DNA from: Thermoflexia bacterium
GTDB lineage: Bacteria; Chloroflexota; Anaerolineae; B4-G1
Reading direction: 5' to 3'
Length of the DNA stretch: 45,160 nucleotides
Assembly: GCA_011192155.1 (NCBI GenBank)
Contig: DUEK01000019.1
Location: 1 to 45,160, forward strand
Shown: piece after piece, positions 7,821 to 16,340 of the stretch
Layout: the number at the start of each line of letters is the position of its first letter
How positions within the stretch are numbered: position 1 is the first letter of the stretch
Program-made: the position numbers and the translations under genes
Notes under the pieces: generated by a model
What the model was told of the DNA's origin: nothing
The model's input: the letters and a program-made list of their open reading frames with translations, nothing else
The model's database searches: none

Positions 7821-9560
7821 TCAAGCCCTTTTCCACCCGCGCAGGGCATAGTACTCGCCAAGCATCTGCTCCAACTCCGCCTCGCTCAACGTCTCGCCGC
7901 TCGGCTCCAACGGCTCCTGTAAAAAGCGCTTTGGCAGCGTGTCATCGGCCGGCGTCATTCCCTCCCGCAAGTTGAAACGGCGGATGTTATCAGCGATGCG
8001 GGCCGAGAGGGCTTGCAGACCGGCCTTATCCAATTCCAGACCCGTCAGCCCCCGGATGACCGCCGATAGGTCATCCCAACCAATCATGTCCCGGTAGAAG
8101 CGGCACAGGATCAAGGTATCGAACAACGTGTGGCGATCCTCGAAATCGAGTACCGTCTCCGCCTTTCCCTCCGCCGACGTGCGGTCCACCCAGCCGGCGA
8201 ACTCGGCCTTGTAGACCGTGGCCCGCAGGTGGCAGGCTCCCCGGTCAGAGACGGCGTAGGCCAACCCCATCCCCTTGAGCGCGCGCGGGTCGTAGCCGGC
8301 TGGTTCAAGGCCTTTGACGTGGATGGCCAGCTCCTCCAATCCCAGTTCCTGGCTAGCGGCGCGCACTCCCTGAGACAGCAGCTCTCCAATTCCCTCTCGC
8401 CTGCCGATCTGGCGCAGCAACTCGGCGATGCCATCCACGTCCCCATAGTCCAGTTCCAGGTCCAGGACGCCACGATGTGATGCTTCGATGGCAAATCCAA
8501 CCACGTTGCCGGCCGTGATGGTATCCAGCCCCAGCCGGTTACAGATGTCGTTAAGATAGACGATCTCTGCCAGGTCGTCTACCGCGCACAGGCCGCCAAA
8601 GGCAAAGATGGTCTCGTACTCCGGCCCTTCCAAAGTCAGGCCAGCGTGACGGCCATCGGGCACAGTGGTGAGCTTGCCGCAGGCCAGGAAACAACGATAG
8701 CAGGCCGTGGAACGGGGTTTGAACCGCTCTACCAACGCCTCGGCGCTGATTTGTTCCCAGTGGGGCACAGTGCCCGCCGACCAGTAGTAGCTGGGGAAGG
8801 AACCAAATTTATTAGCGATAGCCACCACCATCGGCGTGCCGAACTTGCGATAGGCCTGGGCGCCGGCGTTATCCTTCCCGCGCTCTCGCAGTTGGCGGTC
8901 GTAGGCTTTGATAGCCCCCGCATCGTGGAGCGGACATTCCGTCTGGCCATGGAACGCGATTCCCTTAAGCCGTTTGGATCCCATCACCGCGCCCACGCCC
9001 GTCCGCCCGGCCTGACGGCCCCGATCGTTGCCGATCACAGCAAAGGGAATCCGCCTCTCGCCAGCCGGACCGATGACAATGACCTTGGCCCCGCGCACAC
9101 CCACGTCTGCCTCCAGCGCTTCCTCGGCCTGGTAGGTATCCAGCCCCCAGAAGGGTGCGCCGTCGTGAAAGACGACCTCGTGGTCACTAATTTCCAGATA
9201 GACGGGGGTATCAGCAGCTCCCTGGAGCAAGATAGCATCGTAGCCGGTGGCTTTGATCTGGGGCGCTGTGTGCCCTCCGGAGTACGACTCGCTAAAGATA
9301 CCCGTCAGCGGCGACTTGGTAAAGACGCCATACCGGCTGGCGGGGGCCAGGGTGGTTCCGGTGGCCGGGCCGGTGGCGAATATGAGCGGGTTCTCCGAAG
9401 CGAGCGGTTCAACACCCGTGGGCGCGTTTTCCAGCAAAAGGTGAGCCGCCAGTCCCTTGCCGCCCAGGTAGCGGATCAGGATCTCGTCAGGGATATCCTC
9501 TGCGGCCCAGGTTTGCGTGGAGAGATCCACGCGCAGGAATCGATTGTAAAAACCGTGCAT
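7821..9560 (-). CDS. aor: Aldehyde:ferredoxin oxidoreductase (tungsten-dependent AOR family)
   Basis: A 579-residue protein, close to the ~605 of the family. It should oxidise an aldehyde to the acid with ferredoxin as electron acceptor, using a W (or Mo) bis-pyranopterin and a 4Fe-4S cluster in the cytoplasm. Cluster ligands are visible: Cys287, Cys290 and Cys294 (CYRCFLAC) and Cys486 (LILCRFYRD). As I recall, the Pyrococcus enzyme uses 288/291/295/494, almost the same spacing. N-terminal motifs include RYLGGKGLAAHLL and FATGPATGT; GNDRGRQAGRTGVGAVMGSKRLK is typical of the pterin-binding region. Start ATG 9560 has GGAGAC five bases upstream; the frame stays open further upstream by chance. 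The gene is divergent from a glycyl-radical activase/enzyme pair. The particular aldehyde substrate is unknown. Confidence 0.93.
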   Translation of the reverse strand: MHGFYNRFLRVDLSTQTWAAEDIPDEILIRYLGGKGLAAHLLLENAPTGVEPLASENPLIFATGPATGTTLAPASRYGVFTKSPLTGIFSESYSGGHTAPQIKATGYDAILLQGAADTPVYLEISDHEVVFHDGAPFWGLDTYQAEEALEADVGVRGAKVIVIGPAGERRIPFAVIGNDRGRQAGRTGVGAVMGSKRLKGIAFHGQTECPLHDAGAIKAYDRQLRERGKDNAGAQAYRKFGTPMVVAIANKFGSFPSYYWSAGTVPHWEQISAEALVERFKPRSTACYRCFLACGKLTTVPDGRHAGLTLEGPEYETIFAFGGLCAVDDLAEIVYLNDICNRLGLDTITAGNVVGFAIEASHRGVLDLELDYGDVDGIAELLRQIGRREGIGELLSQGVRAASQELGLEELAIHVKGLEPAGYDPRALKGMGLAYAVSDRGACHLRATVYKAEFAGWVDRTSAEGKAETVLDFEDRHTLFDTLILCRFYRDMIGWDDLSAVIRGLTGLELDKAGLQALSARIADNIRRFNLREGMTPADDTLPKRFLQEPLEPSGETLSEAELEQMLGEYYALRGWKRA

Positions 9561-9700
9561 TTTTGTCTCCTTGATGTTCGATTTGTCAGAGCGGTTGACC
9601 CTGCCGTAGCCTATTTTCTGCACCTCTGGACAGCTTGATTTGGGGCTTGGCACTTTGTTCTTCCAAACCCAATTTGGGCAGTTCGCTGTCTGGGTCAGTG

Positions 9701-9734
9701 AGAAACCAGGTTTTTTCTGAAAAACCTGGTTTCT
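9701..9734. repeat. 34-bp perfect hairpin, 15-TCTG-15 type
   Basis: Left arm AGAAACCAGGTTTTT (9701-9715), loop TCTG, and right arm the exact reverse complement (9720-9734). It lies within the predicted leader of the AOR mRNA, ~140 bases before its start codon. A copy differing by one base is at 43533-43566. Confidence 0.9.
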
Positions 9735-9791
9735 TTCCCCGCTTTTTGAAAAGGCGCAAATAGGCTGCGTCAGGATGCGAAATATAGGCGT

Positions 9792-9820
9792 AGTATATGT
9801 TATTCTGGCGGCGCTGTCAA
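9792..9820 (-). promoter_or_regulatory. Near-consensus promoter reading toward the AOR gene
   Basis: On the minus strand: TTGACA (9820-9815), 17-bp spacer, TATACT (9797-9792). This is the best promoter in the 510-bp gap. It predicts a start near 9785 and a ~225-base leader before the AOR ATG, containing the 34-bp hairpin at 9701-9734. Confidence 0.65.
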
Positions 9821-9928
9821 TACTGTCCGGATACCCGTAGCAAAACGTCTTTCGCAATTGGAAATCGCGCCTACTTGCGTCTTTTCCCATAACGGAAATT
9901 GCTGTTACAAAAGCCAACGATACATTGA

Positions 9929-9957
9929 TTGACAAAGAGGCGCTAAATGTGTAGAAT
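9929..9957 (+). promoter_or_regulatory. Near-consensus promoter for the glycyl-radical operon
   Basis: TTGACA (9929-9934), 17-bp spacer, TAGAAT (9952-9957). It predicts a start near 9964 and a ~107-base leader before the TTG start of the activase. Its -35 is ~108 bp from the -35 of the divergent AOR promoter, so a shared regulator site between them is possible. No clear operator palindrome was seen. Confidence 0.6.
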
Positions 9958-10070
9958 ACATTGCCCCTGCGAAATCCCAGAGAGCCTCGGCCGGAGAGCG
10001 ATATGCCAAGATCGGATTGGGGCAGTGTGAGCGGGTAATGACAAATTGTTGAAAGAGAGATAACGCCGCT

Positions 10071-10967
10071 TTGATCACCGGGACAATTTTTGACGTAAAA
10101 AAATTCTCCATACACGATGGGCCGGGCATTCGCACCACGATCTTTTTCAAAGGCTGTCCGCTCGCCTGTCTCTGGTGCCACAACCCCGAAAGCCAGTCCC
10201 GCGAACCAGAGTTGATATTTTGGGAGAGCAGGTGCATCAAGTGCGGAGCGTGCCGCGAGGCCTGCGGGCCAGGCGCTATCGCCGCAGACTTGACCGTCAA
10301 CGCCGAGAAATGTACACTCTGTGGGGATTGCGTCGCAGCTTGCTACGCCGAGGCGCGTGAGATGGTGGGCCAGAAAATGACGGCGGCGCAAGTGATGGCC
10401 GAGATCGAGCGAGATGTTCCGTTCTACGACGAATCCGAGGGCGGCGTGACCTTTTCCGGCGGTGAGCCGCTGGCGCAGCCCGATTTCCTGCTCTCGCTGC
10501 TGCAGGCCTGCCAGGAGAGGGATATTCACACCGCCGTGGATACCTGCGGATTTGCGCCCTGGTCAGTTTTGGATACAATTCGAAAGTACGTAGACTTGTT
10601 CCTTTACGACCTCAAGTTGATGGACGAGGCGCAGCATCGGAGATTCACGGGCGCGTCCAACGAGTTGATCTTTAGCAACTTGCGGGCGCTTTCAGAACGG
10701 GGACACAATATTTTCCTGCGAGTGCCCATCGTGCCGGGCGTGAACGACAGCGACGAGCACGTTCGCCGGATGGGCGCATTCGCGGCAGCGTTGCCCCATC
10801 TGAAGCAAGTGGACGTTCTGCCCTATCACCACATCGCGGCGGAAAAGTACCAGCGGTTGGGCAAACCCTACGAACTGCCGGCCTCCCATCCACCATCAGA
10901 TGAACGCATGGCAAAGATCGTTCAAATTTTGCAAGAGTTTGGCTTGCAGGTCAAAATAGGAGGCTAA
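10071..10967 (+). CDS. Glycyl-radical enzyme activating enzyme (radical SAM)
   Basis: A 298-residue radical SAM protein of the PflA family. The SAM-binding cluster motif is CPLACLWC (C-x3-C-x2-C), followed by an inserted pair of ferredoxin-like 4Fe-4S motifs (CIKCGACREAC and CTLCGDCVAAC). Such a double-cluster insert is typical of activases for GREs other than pyruvate formate-lyase. GGVTFSGGEPL is the SAM-amino-group motif. It should reductively cleave SAM and abstract the H from the Gly of the partner enzyme encoded five bases downstream. The only possible start is TTG 10071, because an in-frame TGA lies at 10050-10052; a purine-rich GAAAGAGAGA precedes it. Reducing power probably comes from ferredoxin or flavodoxin. 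Confidence 0.93.
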   Translation: MITGTIFDVKKFSIHDGPGIRTTIFFKGCPLACLWCHNPESQSREPELIFWESRCIKCGACREACGPGAIAADLTVNAEKCTLCGDCVAACYAEAREMVGQKMTAAQVMAEIERDVPFYDESEGGVTFSGGEPLAQPDFLLSLLQACQERDIHTAVDTCGFAPWSVLDTIRKYVDLFLYDLKLMDEAQHRRFTGASNELIFSNLRALSERGHNIFLRVPIVPGVNDSDEHVRRMGAFAAALPHLKQVDVLPYHHIAAEKYQRLGKPYELPASHPPSDERMAKIVQILQEFGLQVKIGG

Positions 10968-10972
10968 AACCT

Positions 10973-13339
10973 ATGCCAATGACAACCAGAGTGGCCCGGT
11001 TGAGACAGCAAAGCCTGGACGCCGCGCCCGCCATCTCGTCCGAGCGGGCGGCACTGATGACCAAATTCTACCGGCGCAACGAGGGTCACATGATGTCGGC
11101 GCCGGCGCGCCGCGCGTTGGCCTTCCAGTACTTGATGGAGCACAGAACCATCTATATCGGCGCGGGCGAGTTGATCGTCGGGGAAAAAGGGCCGGCCCCC
11201 AAAGCAACGCCTACCTACCCGGAATTGTGCTGCCACACGCTGGATGACCTGGATATTCTCAATTCCAGGGAAAAGATACCCTTTGCCGTTTCACCCCAGG
11301 TGCGACAGGTTTACGAGAAGACCATCATTCCCTTCTGGCGCGGCAAGACGATGCGCGAACGTCTTTTTGCAGAAATGACGGAGAAGTGGCAGGCCGCTTA
11401 CGAGGCCGGCGTCTTTACCGAGTTTATGGAGCAACGCTCGCCCGGTCATACTGTACTGGACGATAAAATCTACCACAAAGGGATGCTCGATTTCAAGCGC
11501 GACATCCGGTGCAGCCTGGATAGGCTCGACTTTCTCAATGACCCCGACGCCTATGACAAGCAGGAGGAACTCGAGGCGATGGACATCTGCGCCGACGCTC
11601 TGATCCGCTTTGCGGAGCGGCACGCGGAGAAGGCGCGGGAACTGGCGCTAGAGGAACAAGACCCTCAACGCAAGGCCGAACTGGCGCGCATCGCCGCAGT
11701 CTGCTCGCGCGTCCCGGCCCACGCCCCGCGTGATTTCTGGGAGGCGCTGCAATACTACTGGTTCGTCCACCTGGGCGTGACGACGGAACTGAACCCCTGG
11801 GACGCCTTCAACCCCGGCAAACTGGACCAGCACTTGTATCCCTTTTACGAAAAAGGACTTGAGGAAACGCTCACCCGCGAGCAGGCGGAGGAATTGCTGC
11901 AATGTCTGTGGATAAAGTTCAACAATCAGCCCGCGCCGCCCAAGGTGGGCGTCACCGCCGCCGAGAGCAGCACCTACACCGACTTTGCCCAGATCAACAC
12001 CGGCGGCGTGAGACCCGATGGCTCCGACGGCGTCAACGAGGTCACCTACCTGATCCTGGACGTGATCGAAGAGATGCGGCTGCTGCAACCCAGCTCCTCC
12101 GTCCAGGTCAGCAAGAAAAGCCCCAACCGGTTCGTCAAACGGGCGGCCAAGATCATCCGCACCGGCTTTGGCCAGCCCTCGGTCTTTAACACCGACGTCG
12201 TCGTTCAGGAGATGGTGCGGGCGGGCAAATCGGTCGTGGACGCCCGCTGCGGCGGCACCAGCGGCTGCGTGGAGACGGGGGCGTTTGGGAAGGAGAACTA
12301 TAATCTGACCGGCTACTTTAACATGCCCAAGGTGTTAGAGATCACGCTCAATAACGGCATTGACCCCCGCACGGGCAAGCGAATCGGATTGGAGACGGGC
12401 GACGCGGCGCAGTTTGGGAGCTTTGAGGAACTATTCGCCGCCTACCAGAAACAGCTCAATTACTTTGTAGACGTCAAGGTGCGGGGCAACAACGTTGTCG
12501 AGCGGCTGTACGCTCATTACATCCCCGCGCCGTTTCTCTCGCTGCTGATTGACGACTGCATCGCCCGCGGCAAAGATTACCACGACGGCGGCGCGCGCTA
12601 TGATACAAGCTACATCCAGGGCGTGGGCGTGGGCACAATGACGGACGCGCTGAGCGCCATCAAATATCACGTCTTTGACCACCAGGCCCTGACGATGGAA
12701 GAACTGCTGGCCGTCCTGGCGGATAATTTCGAGGGGCGCGAAAGGACGCGCCAGATGATTTTGAACAAGACGCCCCGCTACGGCAACGACAACGACTATG
12801 CCGACGAGGTGCTGGTGGACGTGTTCGAGGCCTACTTTGGCGCGGTGGACGGCCGCCCCAACACGCGGGGCGGAACCTACCGCATCAATCTGCTGCCGAC
12901 CACGTGCCACGTCTACTTTGGCTCTGTGATCGGAGCCACGCCCGATGGCCGGCTGGCGGGCAAGCCCCTCTCCGAGGGCATCTCGCCCGTGCAAGGAGCT
13001 GACCGGCGCGGCCCGACGGCCGTCATCAAATCGGTCGCCAAGATGGACCACGTCCGCACCGGAGGCACGCTGCTCAATCAAAAGTTCGCGCCTCAATTGC
13101 TGGCCGACGACGCGGGCCTCGACAAGTTGGTGCACCTGATCCGCACCTACTTTAACCTGGACGGCCACCACATCCAATTCAACGTGGTGGACGCAGCCAC
13201 ACTGCGGGCCGCGCAGGAGCGTCCGGGGGATTACCGTGACCTGATTGTGCGCGTGGCGGGCTACAGCGACTACTTTTGTGACCTAAGCGAGGCGCTGCAA
13301 GAAGAGATCATCGCTCGGACGGAGCATCAGTCGTTCTGA
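10973..13339 (+). CDS. hypD: Glycyl-radical dehydratase, HypD (trans-4-hydroxy-L-proline dehydratase) type
   Basis: A 788-residue glycyl-radical enzyme. The radical Gly763 is in RVAGYSDYF near the C-terminus; the thiyl Cys432 and adjacent Glu434 are in GGTSGCVETG. Residues Phe151, Asp277, Ser332, Phe338 and Thr643 correspond, with an offset of one or two, to the substrate-pocket residues I recall for Clostridioides difficile HypD (F152, D278, S334, F340, C434, E436, T645, G765). Long blocks such as TTELNPWDAF and NNQPAPPKVG are also HypD-like. Expected reaction: anaerobic dehydration of trans-4-hydroxy-L-proline to (S)-1-pyrroline-5-carboxylate. It forms an operon with the activase (5-bp gap). 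The usual partner, pyrroline-5-carboxylate reductase, is absent here; a divergent AOR takes its place. The substrate is inferred from residues recalled from memory. Confidence 0.85.
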   Translation: MPMTTRVARLRQQSLDAAPAISSERAALMTKFYRRNEGHMMSAPARRALAFQYLMEHRTIYIGAGELIVGEKGPAPKATPTYPELCCHTLDDLDILNSREKIPFAVSPQVRQVYEKTIIPFWRGKTMRERLFAEMTEKWQAAYEAGVFTEFMEQRSPGHTVLDDKIYHKGMLDFKRDIRCSLDRLDFLNDPDAYDKQEELEAMDICADALIRFAERHAEKARELALEEQDPQRKAELARIAAVCSRVPAHAPRDFWEALQYYWFVHLGVTTELNPWDAFNPGKLDQHLYPFYEKGLEETLTREQAEELLQCLWIKFNNQPAPPKVGVTAAESSTYTDFAQINTGGVRPDGSDGVNEVTYLILDVIEEMRLLQPSSSVQVSKKSPNRFVKRAAKIIRTGFGQPSVFNTDVVVQEMVRAGKSVVDARCGGTSGCVETGAFGKENYNLTGYFNMPKVLEITLNNGIDPRTGKRIGLETGDAAQFGSFEELFAAYQKQLNYFVDVKVRGNNVVERLYAHYIPAPFLSLLIDDCIARGKDYHDGGARYDTSYIQGVGVGTMTDALSAIKYHVFDHQALTMEELLAVLADNFEGRERTRQMILNKTPRYGNDNDYADEVLVDVFEAYFGAVDGRPNTRGGTYRINLLPTTCHVYFGSVIGATPDGRLAGKPLSEGISPVQGADRRGPTAVIKSVAKMDHVRTGGTLLNQKFAPQLLADDAGLDKLVHLIRTYFNLDGHHIQFNVVDAATLRAAQERPGDYRDLIVRVAGYSDYFCDLSEALQEEIIARTEHQSF

Positions 13340-13379
13340 GGGGATGTTGAGAGTCAGCCCTTCAGACCCCATCCACAAT

Positions 13380-13407
13380 TTGCCATCCTCCGCAAAATCA
13401 CTATAAT
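13380..13407 (+). promoter_or_regulatory. Sigma-70 type promoter
   Basis: TTGCCA (13380-13385), 16-bp spacer, TATAAT (13402-13407). It lies 40 bp after the hypD stop and would drive the zinc-ribbon membrane protein at 13534, and the possible small ORF at 13445. Confidence 0.55.
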
Positions 13408-13444
13408 CTATTGTAGGGTGGGAACCCCCTCCCTCCACTTGCGT

Positions 13445-13522
13445 ATGGTATCAGAAGAAGAATCATGGCTGAACCAACGTTTCTCCAATATTGATCGAGC
13501 CATCGCAGGACCGCGCGAATAA
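13445..13522 (+). CDS. Possible 25-residue small ORF
   Basis: ATG 13445 to TAA 13520-13522 encodes a short acidic-then-mixed peptide beginning MVSEEESWL. Its stop touches the Shine-Dalgarno (AAGGAGG) of the next gene, an arrangement seen in leader peptides and coupled small genes. It follows a plausible promoter. There is no recognisable homology, and a chance ORF is quite possible. Confidence 0.25.
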   Translation: MVSEEESWLNQRFSNIDRAIAGPRE

Positions 13523-13533
13523 GGAGGAATTCT

Positions 13534-14343
13534 ATGCCTATCTGTAGAACGTGCCAAGGGGAATACGCTCGAGGGGAACGTCAATGCCCACGTTGCGAGA
13601 GCGACGTCGTTGCTTGGGAAAAGGAAACTTTCCTTTGGGGGATCATACCGGGACTGCTCCCAAGCGCGGCGGCATTATTAATGCTGATCTTCTGGCGACG
13701 ACAGGGGCCATCCGTGCATCATTGGATGGTATCGCTAATGAGCATCGCCATTTCTCTGTTGGTGTTCTTTGGGCTGTACGGTACCCCGCCTGCCTGGCGC
13801 AATCGCCGCTGGGCTTCTCAAGTTTACAATGCTCCACGCCCACAAATAATAATGATGATCGCCGCCACTTTTATTGGGGGCATCGCTATGGCCATTGCCT
13901 CATTCGTCCTGTACAAAACATCGAGACCGCCAGTGGAATTTTGGCAGCAATTGATCTTTGGAGCGGCATACGCACCGATCTATGTACTCTTCACAGCAGC
14001 CTTCACGCTGGGGGCGATTCAGGCTCACTTGAGCCATCTGAACAAGCGCGTCCCGCTTCCCCTCTTTGTGGATACTGAGCGACTGCTCCGCGTGACCATA
14101 AAGACGGCGCTCCAGAGCCTGAACATACCAGACAAGAGCGACAATTACAAGATTCTGGAAGTAAACCGCATCCCGGAAACCGGAGGTATCAAAGTGCGTT
14201 TGCTTCTGCCGGAGCGACAGGCTTATCAGCCAAAAAGACATTCCCAAGCTGGCAAGCAACAGGGCGGTAAAAGATGTAACATTGAGGCAGACCGCTGGGG
14301 ACGAGTAAAGTTGGTTCAGACAAAGAAGCAGGAGACGGAGTGA
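13534..14343 (+). CDS. Zinc-ribbon membrane protein of unknown function
   Basis: A 269-residue protein I do not recognise. The N-terminus has a C-x2-C-x10-C-x2-C zinc-ribbon pattern (CRTC and CPRC). Four hydrophobic segments follow at roughly 33-53, 64-86, 104-126 and 145-168. The C-terminal ~95 residues are soluble, basic at the end and rich in Gln and Lys. An ideal Shine-Dalgarno (AAGGAGG) precedes the ATG. Base composition is less GC-rich than its neighbours, which could indicate a more recent arrival. It is separated from hypD by its own promoter and faces the cyclase gene tail to tail. No function is assigned. Confidence 0.8.
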   Translation: MPICRTCQGEYARGERQCPRCESDVVAWEKETFLWGIIPGLLPSAAALLMLIFWRRQGPSVHHWMVSLMSIAISLLVFFGLYGTPPAWRNRRWASQVYNAPRPQIIMMIAATFIGGIAMAIASFVLYKTSRPPVEFWQQLIFGAAYAPIYVLFTAAFTLGAIQAHLSHLNKRVPLPLFVDTERLLRVTIKTALQSLNIPDKSDNYKILEVNRIPETGGIKVRLLLPERQAYQPKRHSQAGKQQGGKRCNIEADRWGRVKLVQTKKQETE

Positions 14344-14450
14344 AACGCGCGGAATACGCTGTTCATCCAACCAAGTTGCGAAAGGTCACCGGAAAGCAAA
14401 AGCACAAAGTCATTCACTCACCCGAATCAACCAACCCCAACAACTCGTAG
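14340..14450 (+). CDS. Possible 36-residue basic small ORF
   Basis: GTG 14340 overlaps the stop of the membrane protein gene (GTGA) and the frame runs to TAG 14448-14450. The peptide is strongly basic in the middle (TKLRKVTGKQKHKV). The last 37 bases overlap the 3' end of the opposing cyclase gene. The overlap suggests coupling, but coding potential is unproven. Confidence 0.2.
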   Translation: MKRAEYAVHPTKLRKVTGKQKHKVIHSPESTNPNNS

Positions 14451-16336
14451 GCAATAGTAGTATCACTGTGCCCCTTGACCCCCACAACTTTTATGGGATT
14501 GGCCTCCACACGGTCGTGTACTATTTCCCACGTATTGCGGCAGAGGAGGATTTGCCCTGGCGCGGCGCGTCCTTGCAAGTGGAAAGCCAGGTTGACCGGG
14601 ATGCCGATGGCGGTGTACTCCATACGGTCTTTGGCTCCCACGTTGCCCACCACGACCTCTCCGGTGCAAATCCCAACGCCCACAAAGAGCTGCTCATCCA
14701 TTGTGATGGTGCGATAATGGGCTTCCGCTCTCTTTTTCAGCGCCCAGGCCGCCTGCACCGCACACCAGGCGTGTTCCTCTTCTTCCAACAACGGTGTGTT
14801 GAAAAGCGCCATGACCGCATCACCCATATACTTGTCCACAATGCCCCGATGATGACGAACCTCTCGCTCGGACAGAGCCAGGTAGCCGTTGAGTACCTCA
14901 AAAACCTTCTCTGGGGGCCAAATCTCGTTGTATTTGGTAAAGCCTCGTAGGTCGGCAAAAAAAGCGGTGATTGTCCGCCGCTCTCCGTGCAACCCCAGTT
15001 CGGCTAAATCGTGGGGCAGCCGATCTACCAATTCGTGCGGCAGGTAGCGACGGACAAGCGCGCTCTCTTTCTCGAAACGACGCTTCTCTGTAACGTCGTC
15101 CATCACGATCGCTACCCCCAGATTCTCTCCCGCACTACCACGCAACGTGGAAAGGCTCAGGTTTAGAATCAGCCGCTCACCCTGAGGAAGTTGCGAGCTG
15201 ATCTCTCGCACCATCCTGGCCATGCCATACCGGCTCACGTCCTCTATGAGATCGGGGAGGGAAGTATCGCACAGAAAATCAAGCGCCTGCTGATAGGGGC
15301 GGTTCACCGCCTGCCAAGCCGAGATGCCCAATATCTCCTCGGCGGCCTGGTTAAAAGTAGTGATGATGTGCTGAGTATCGGTGGTGACGACGCCACTGGC
15401 GATGCTATCAAAGATGTTGTCCATATAGTTCTTTATCGTGGCGATCTCGTCCCGTTGACGCCGTACGTTATCAAAGAGGCGGGCGTTCTCCAGGGAAATA
15501 GCTGCCTGCCAAGATAGAGCGGCCAGCAGCTTTTCATCTCCCGCCGTGAACCCCTCTTCACCGGCTTTGTCTATCAGGAGTATGACCCCCAGCCGTCGCT
15601 CGGAGATGTGCAGAGGGACGATCAAAAGCGGTACTTGTCGCTCCTCGTCGGCAAAATTGTTGACGATCTTGGGCTTGCCGGTGCGGTCTACTTCTTCCAT
15701 CAATGCCCGCGCTTCCGAGATGACCTTTTCCAGCTTTTCTACTGGCCCGATACTGGCAGCGACGATCAGTTTTCCCACCTCGTCGTGGAACAGAACCGCA
15801 CCCCATTTGGCTTGGATGATTCTATTCGACTCGGCCAGCGCCCGTTGGGGCAGTTCGTCCACATCCAGGCAAGTGGCCAACGTATCCCCTAGATTGTAGA
15901 GCAGGTTGATTTCCCGATAGCGATCCAGTGTCTCCTGGACAATGGCTCGCTTTTCGAGAGCAAGGGCGACCAGGAACTCGACGGAACGCCTCATCGCCGT
16001 CAGTGCAGCTTGTGTCTGGGCTACCGGGGGCAATGGGCCGGTCGCCAAAATTAACCCCACCCGCTGCCCCTCCACGCAGATAGAGTTCACCGCTCCCTGA
16101 GGCACAATCACTACCTCAGATTGGGCAAAGTCATCGGGGTCAGCAGCTCCCCGCGCGTTCTCCAAGAGAATGGCGGCAACGTCCGATGGAAAAGACCGAT
16201 AGCTTCCTAAAAGGCGGCCCGTCTCATCGCTCACGGCCAGGGAAACTTTTGGTCCCAACAATAACGCGAAATCTTGGAGAAGAATCGCGAGTTGACCGGG
16301 ACGAAACAACTTTTTCAAGTAAAGGTCTCTTTTCAC
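14414..16336 (-). CDS. GAF-PAS-class III adenylate/guanylate cyclase
   Basis: A 640-residue cytoplasmic signalling protein. A poorly defined N-terminal region (~1-150) is followed by a GAF domain (~160-305), a PAS domain (~320-440) and a C-terminal class III nucleotidyl cyclase domain (~465-635). Metal-binding Asp residues are present in FFADLRGFTKY and KYMGDAVMALF, together with the Lys before the second. The substrate-contact motif reads MEYTAIGIPVNLAFHL. The Asn of the usual VNLAxRL is kept, but the transition-state Arg is His and the GD before it is GI. Cyclase activity may therefore be altered. Start GTG 16336 has GAGGAA seven bases upstream and lies 4 bp after the stop of the hybrid kinase gene; a longer frame upstream overlaps that gene and is not used. 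It is the last gene of a three-gene signalling operon. Confidence 0.88.
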   Translation of the reverse strand: MKRDLYLKKLFRPGQLAILLQDFALLLGPKVSLAVSDETGRLLGSYRSFPSDVAAILLENARGAADPDDFAQSEVVIVPQGAVNSICVEGQRVGLILATGPLPPVAQTQAALTAMRRSVEFLVALALEKRAIVQETLDRYREINLLYNLGDTLATCLDVDELPQRALAESNRIIQAKWGAVLFHDEVGKLIVAASIGPVEKLEKVISEARALMEEVDRTGKPKIVNNFADEERQVPLLIVPLHISERRLGVILLIDKAGEEGFTAGDEKLLAALSWQAAISLENARLFDNVRRQRDEIATIKNYMDNIFDSIASGVVTTDTQHIITTFNQAAEEILGISAWQAVNRPYQQALDFLCDTSLPDLIEDVSRYGMARMVREISSQLPQGERLILNLSLSTLRGSAGENLGVAIVMDDVTEKRRFEKESALVRRYLPHELVDRLPHDLAELGLHGERRTITAFFADLRGFTKYNEIWPPEKVFEVLNGYLALSEREVRHHRGIVDKYMGDAVMALFNTPLLEEEEHAWCAVQAAWALKKRAEAHYRTITMDEQLFVGVGICTGEVVVGNVGAKDRMEYTAIGIPVNLAFHLQGRAAPGQILLCRNTWEIVHDRVEANPIKVVGVKGHSDTTIAYELLGLVDSGE

Positions 16337-16340
16337 GTTT

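Noticed and set aside
8646-9638. Plus-strand 330-codon frame inside the AOR gene
   Set aside because: Antisense shadow of the AOR coding sequence, with no ribosome site or family motif.
9561-10529. The AOR reading frame stays open ~320 codons upstream (to 10529)
   Set aside because: The extension overlaps the activase gene, lacks AOR similarity and ignores the clear Shine-Dalgarno before ATG 9560.
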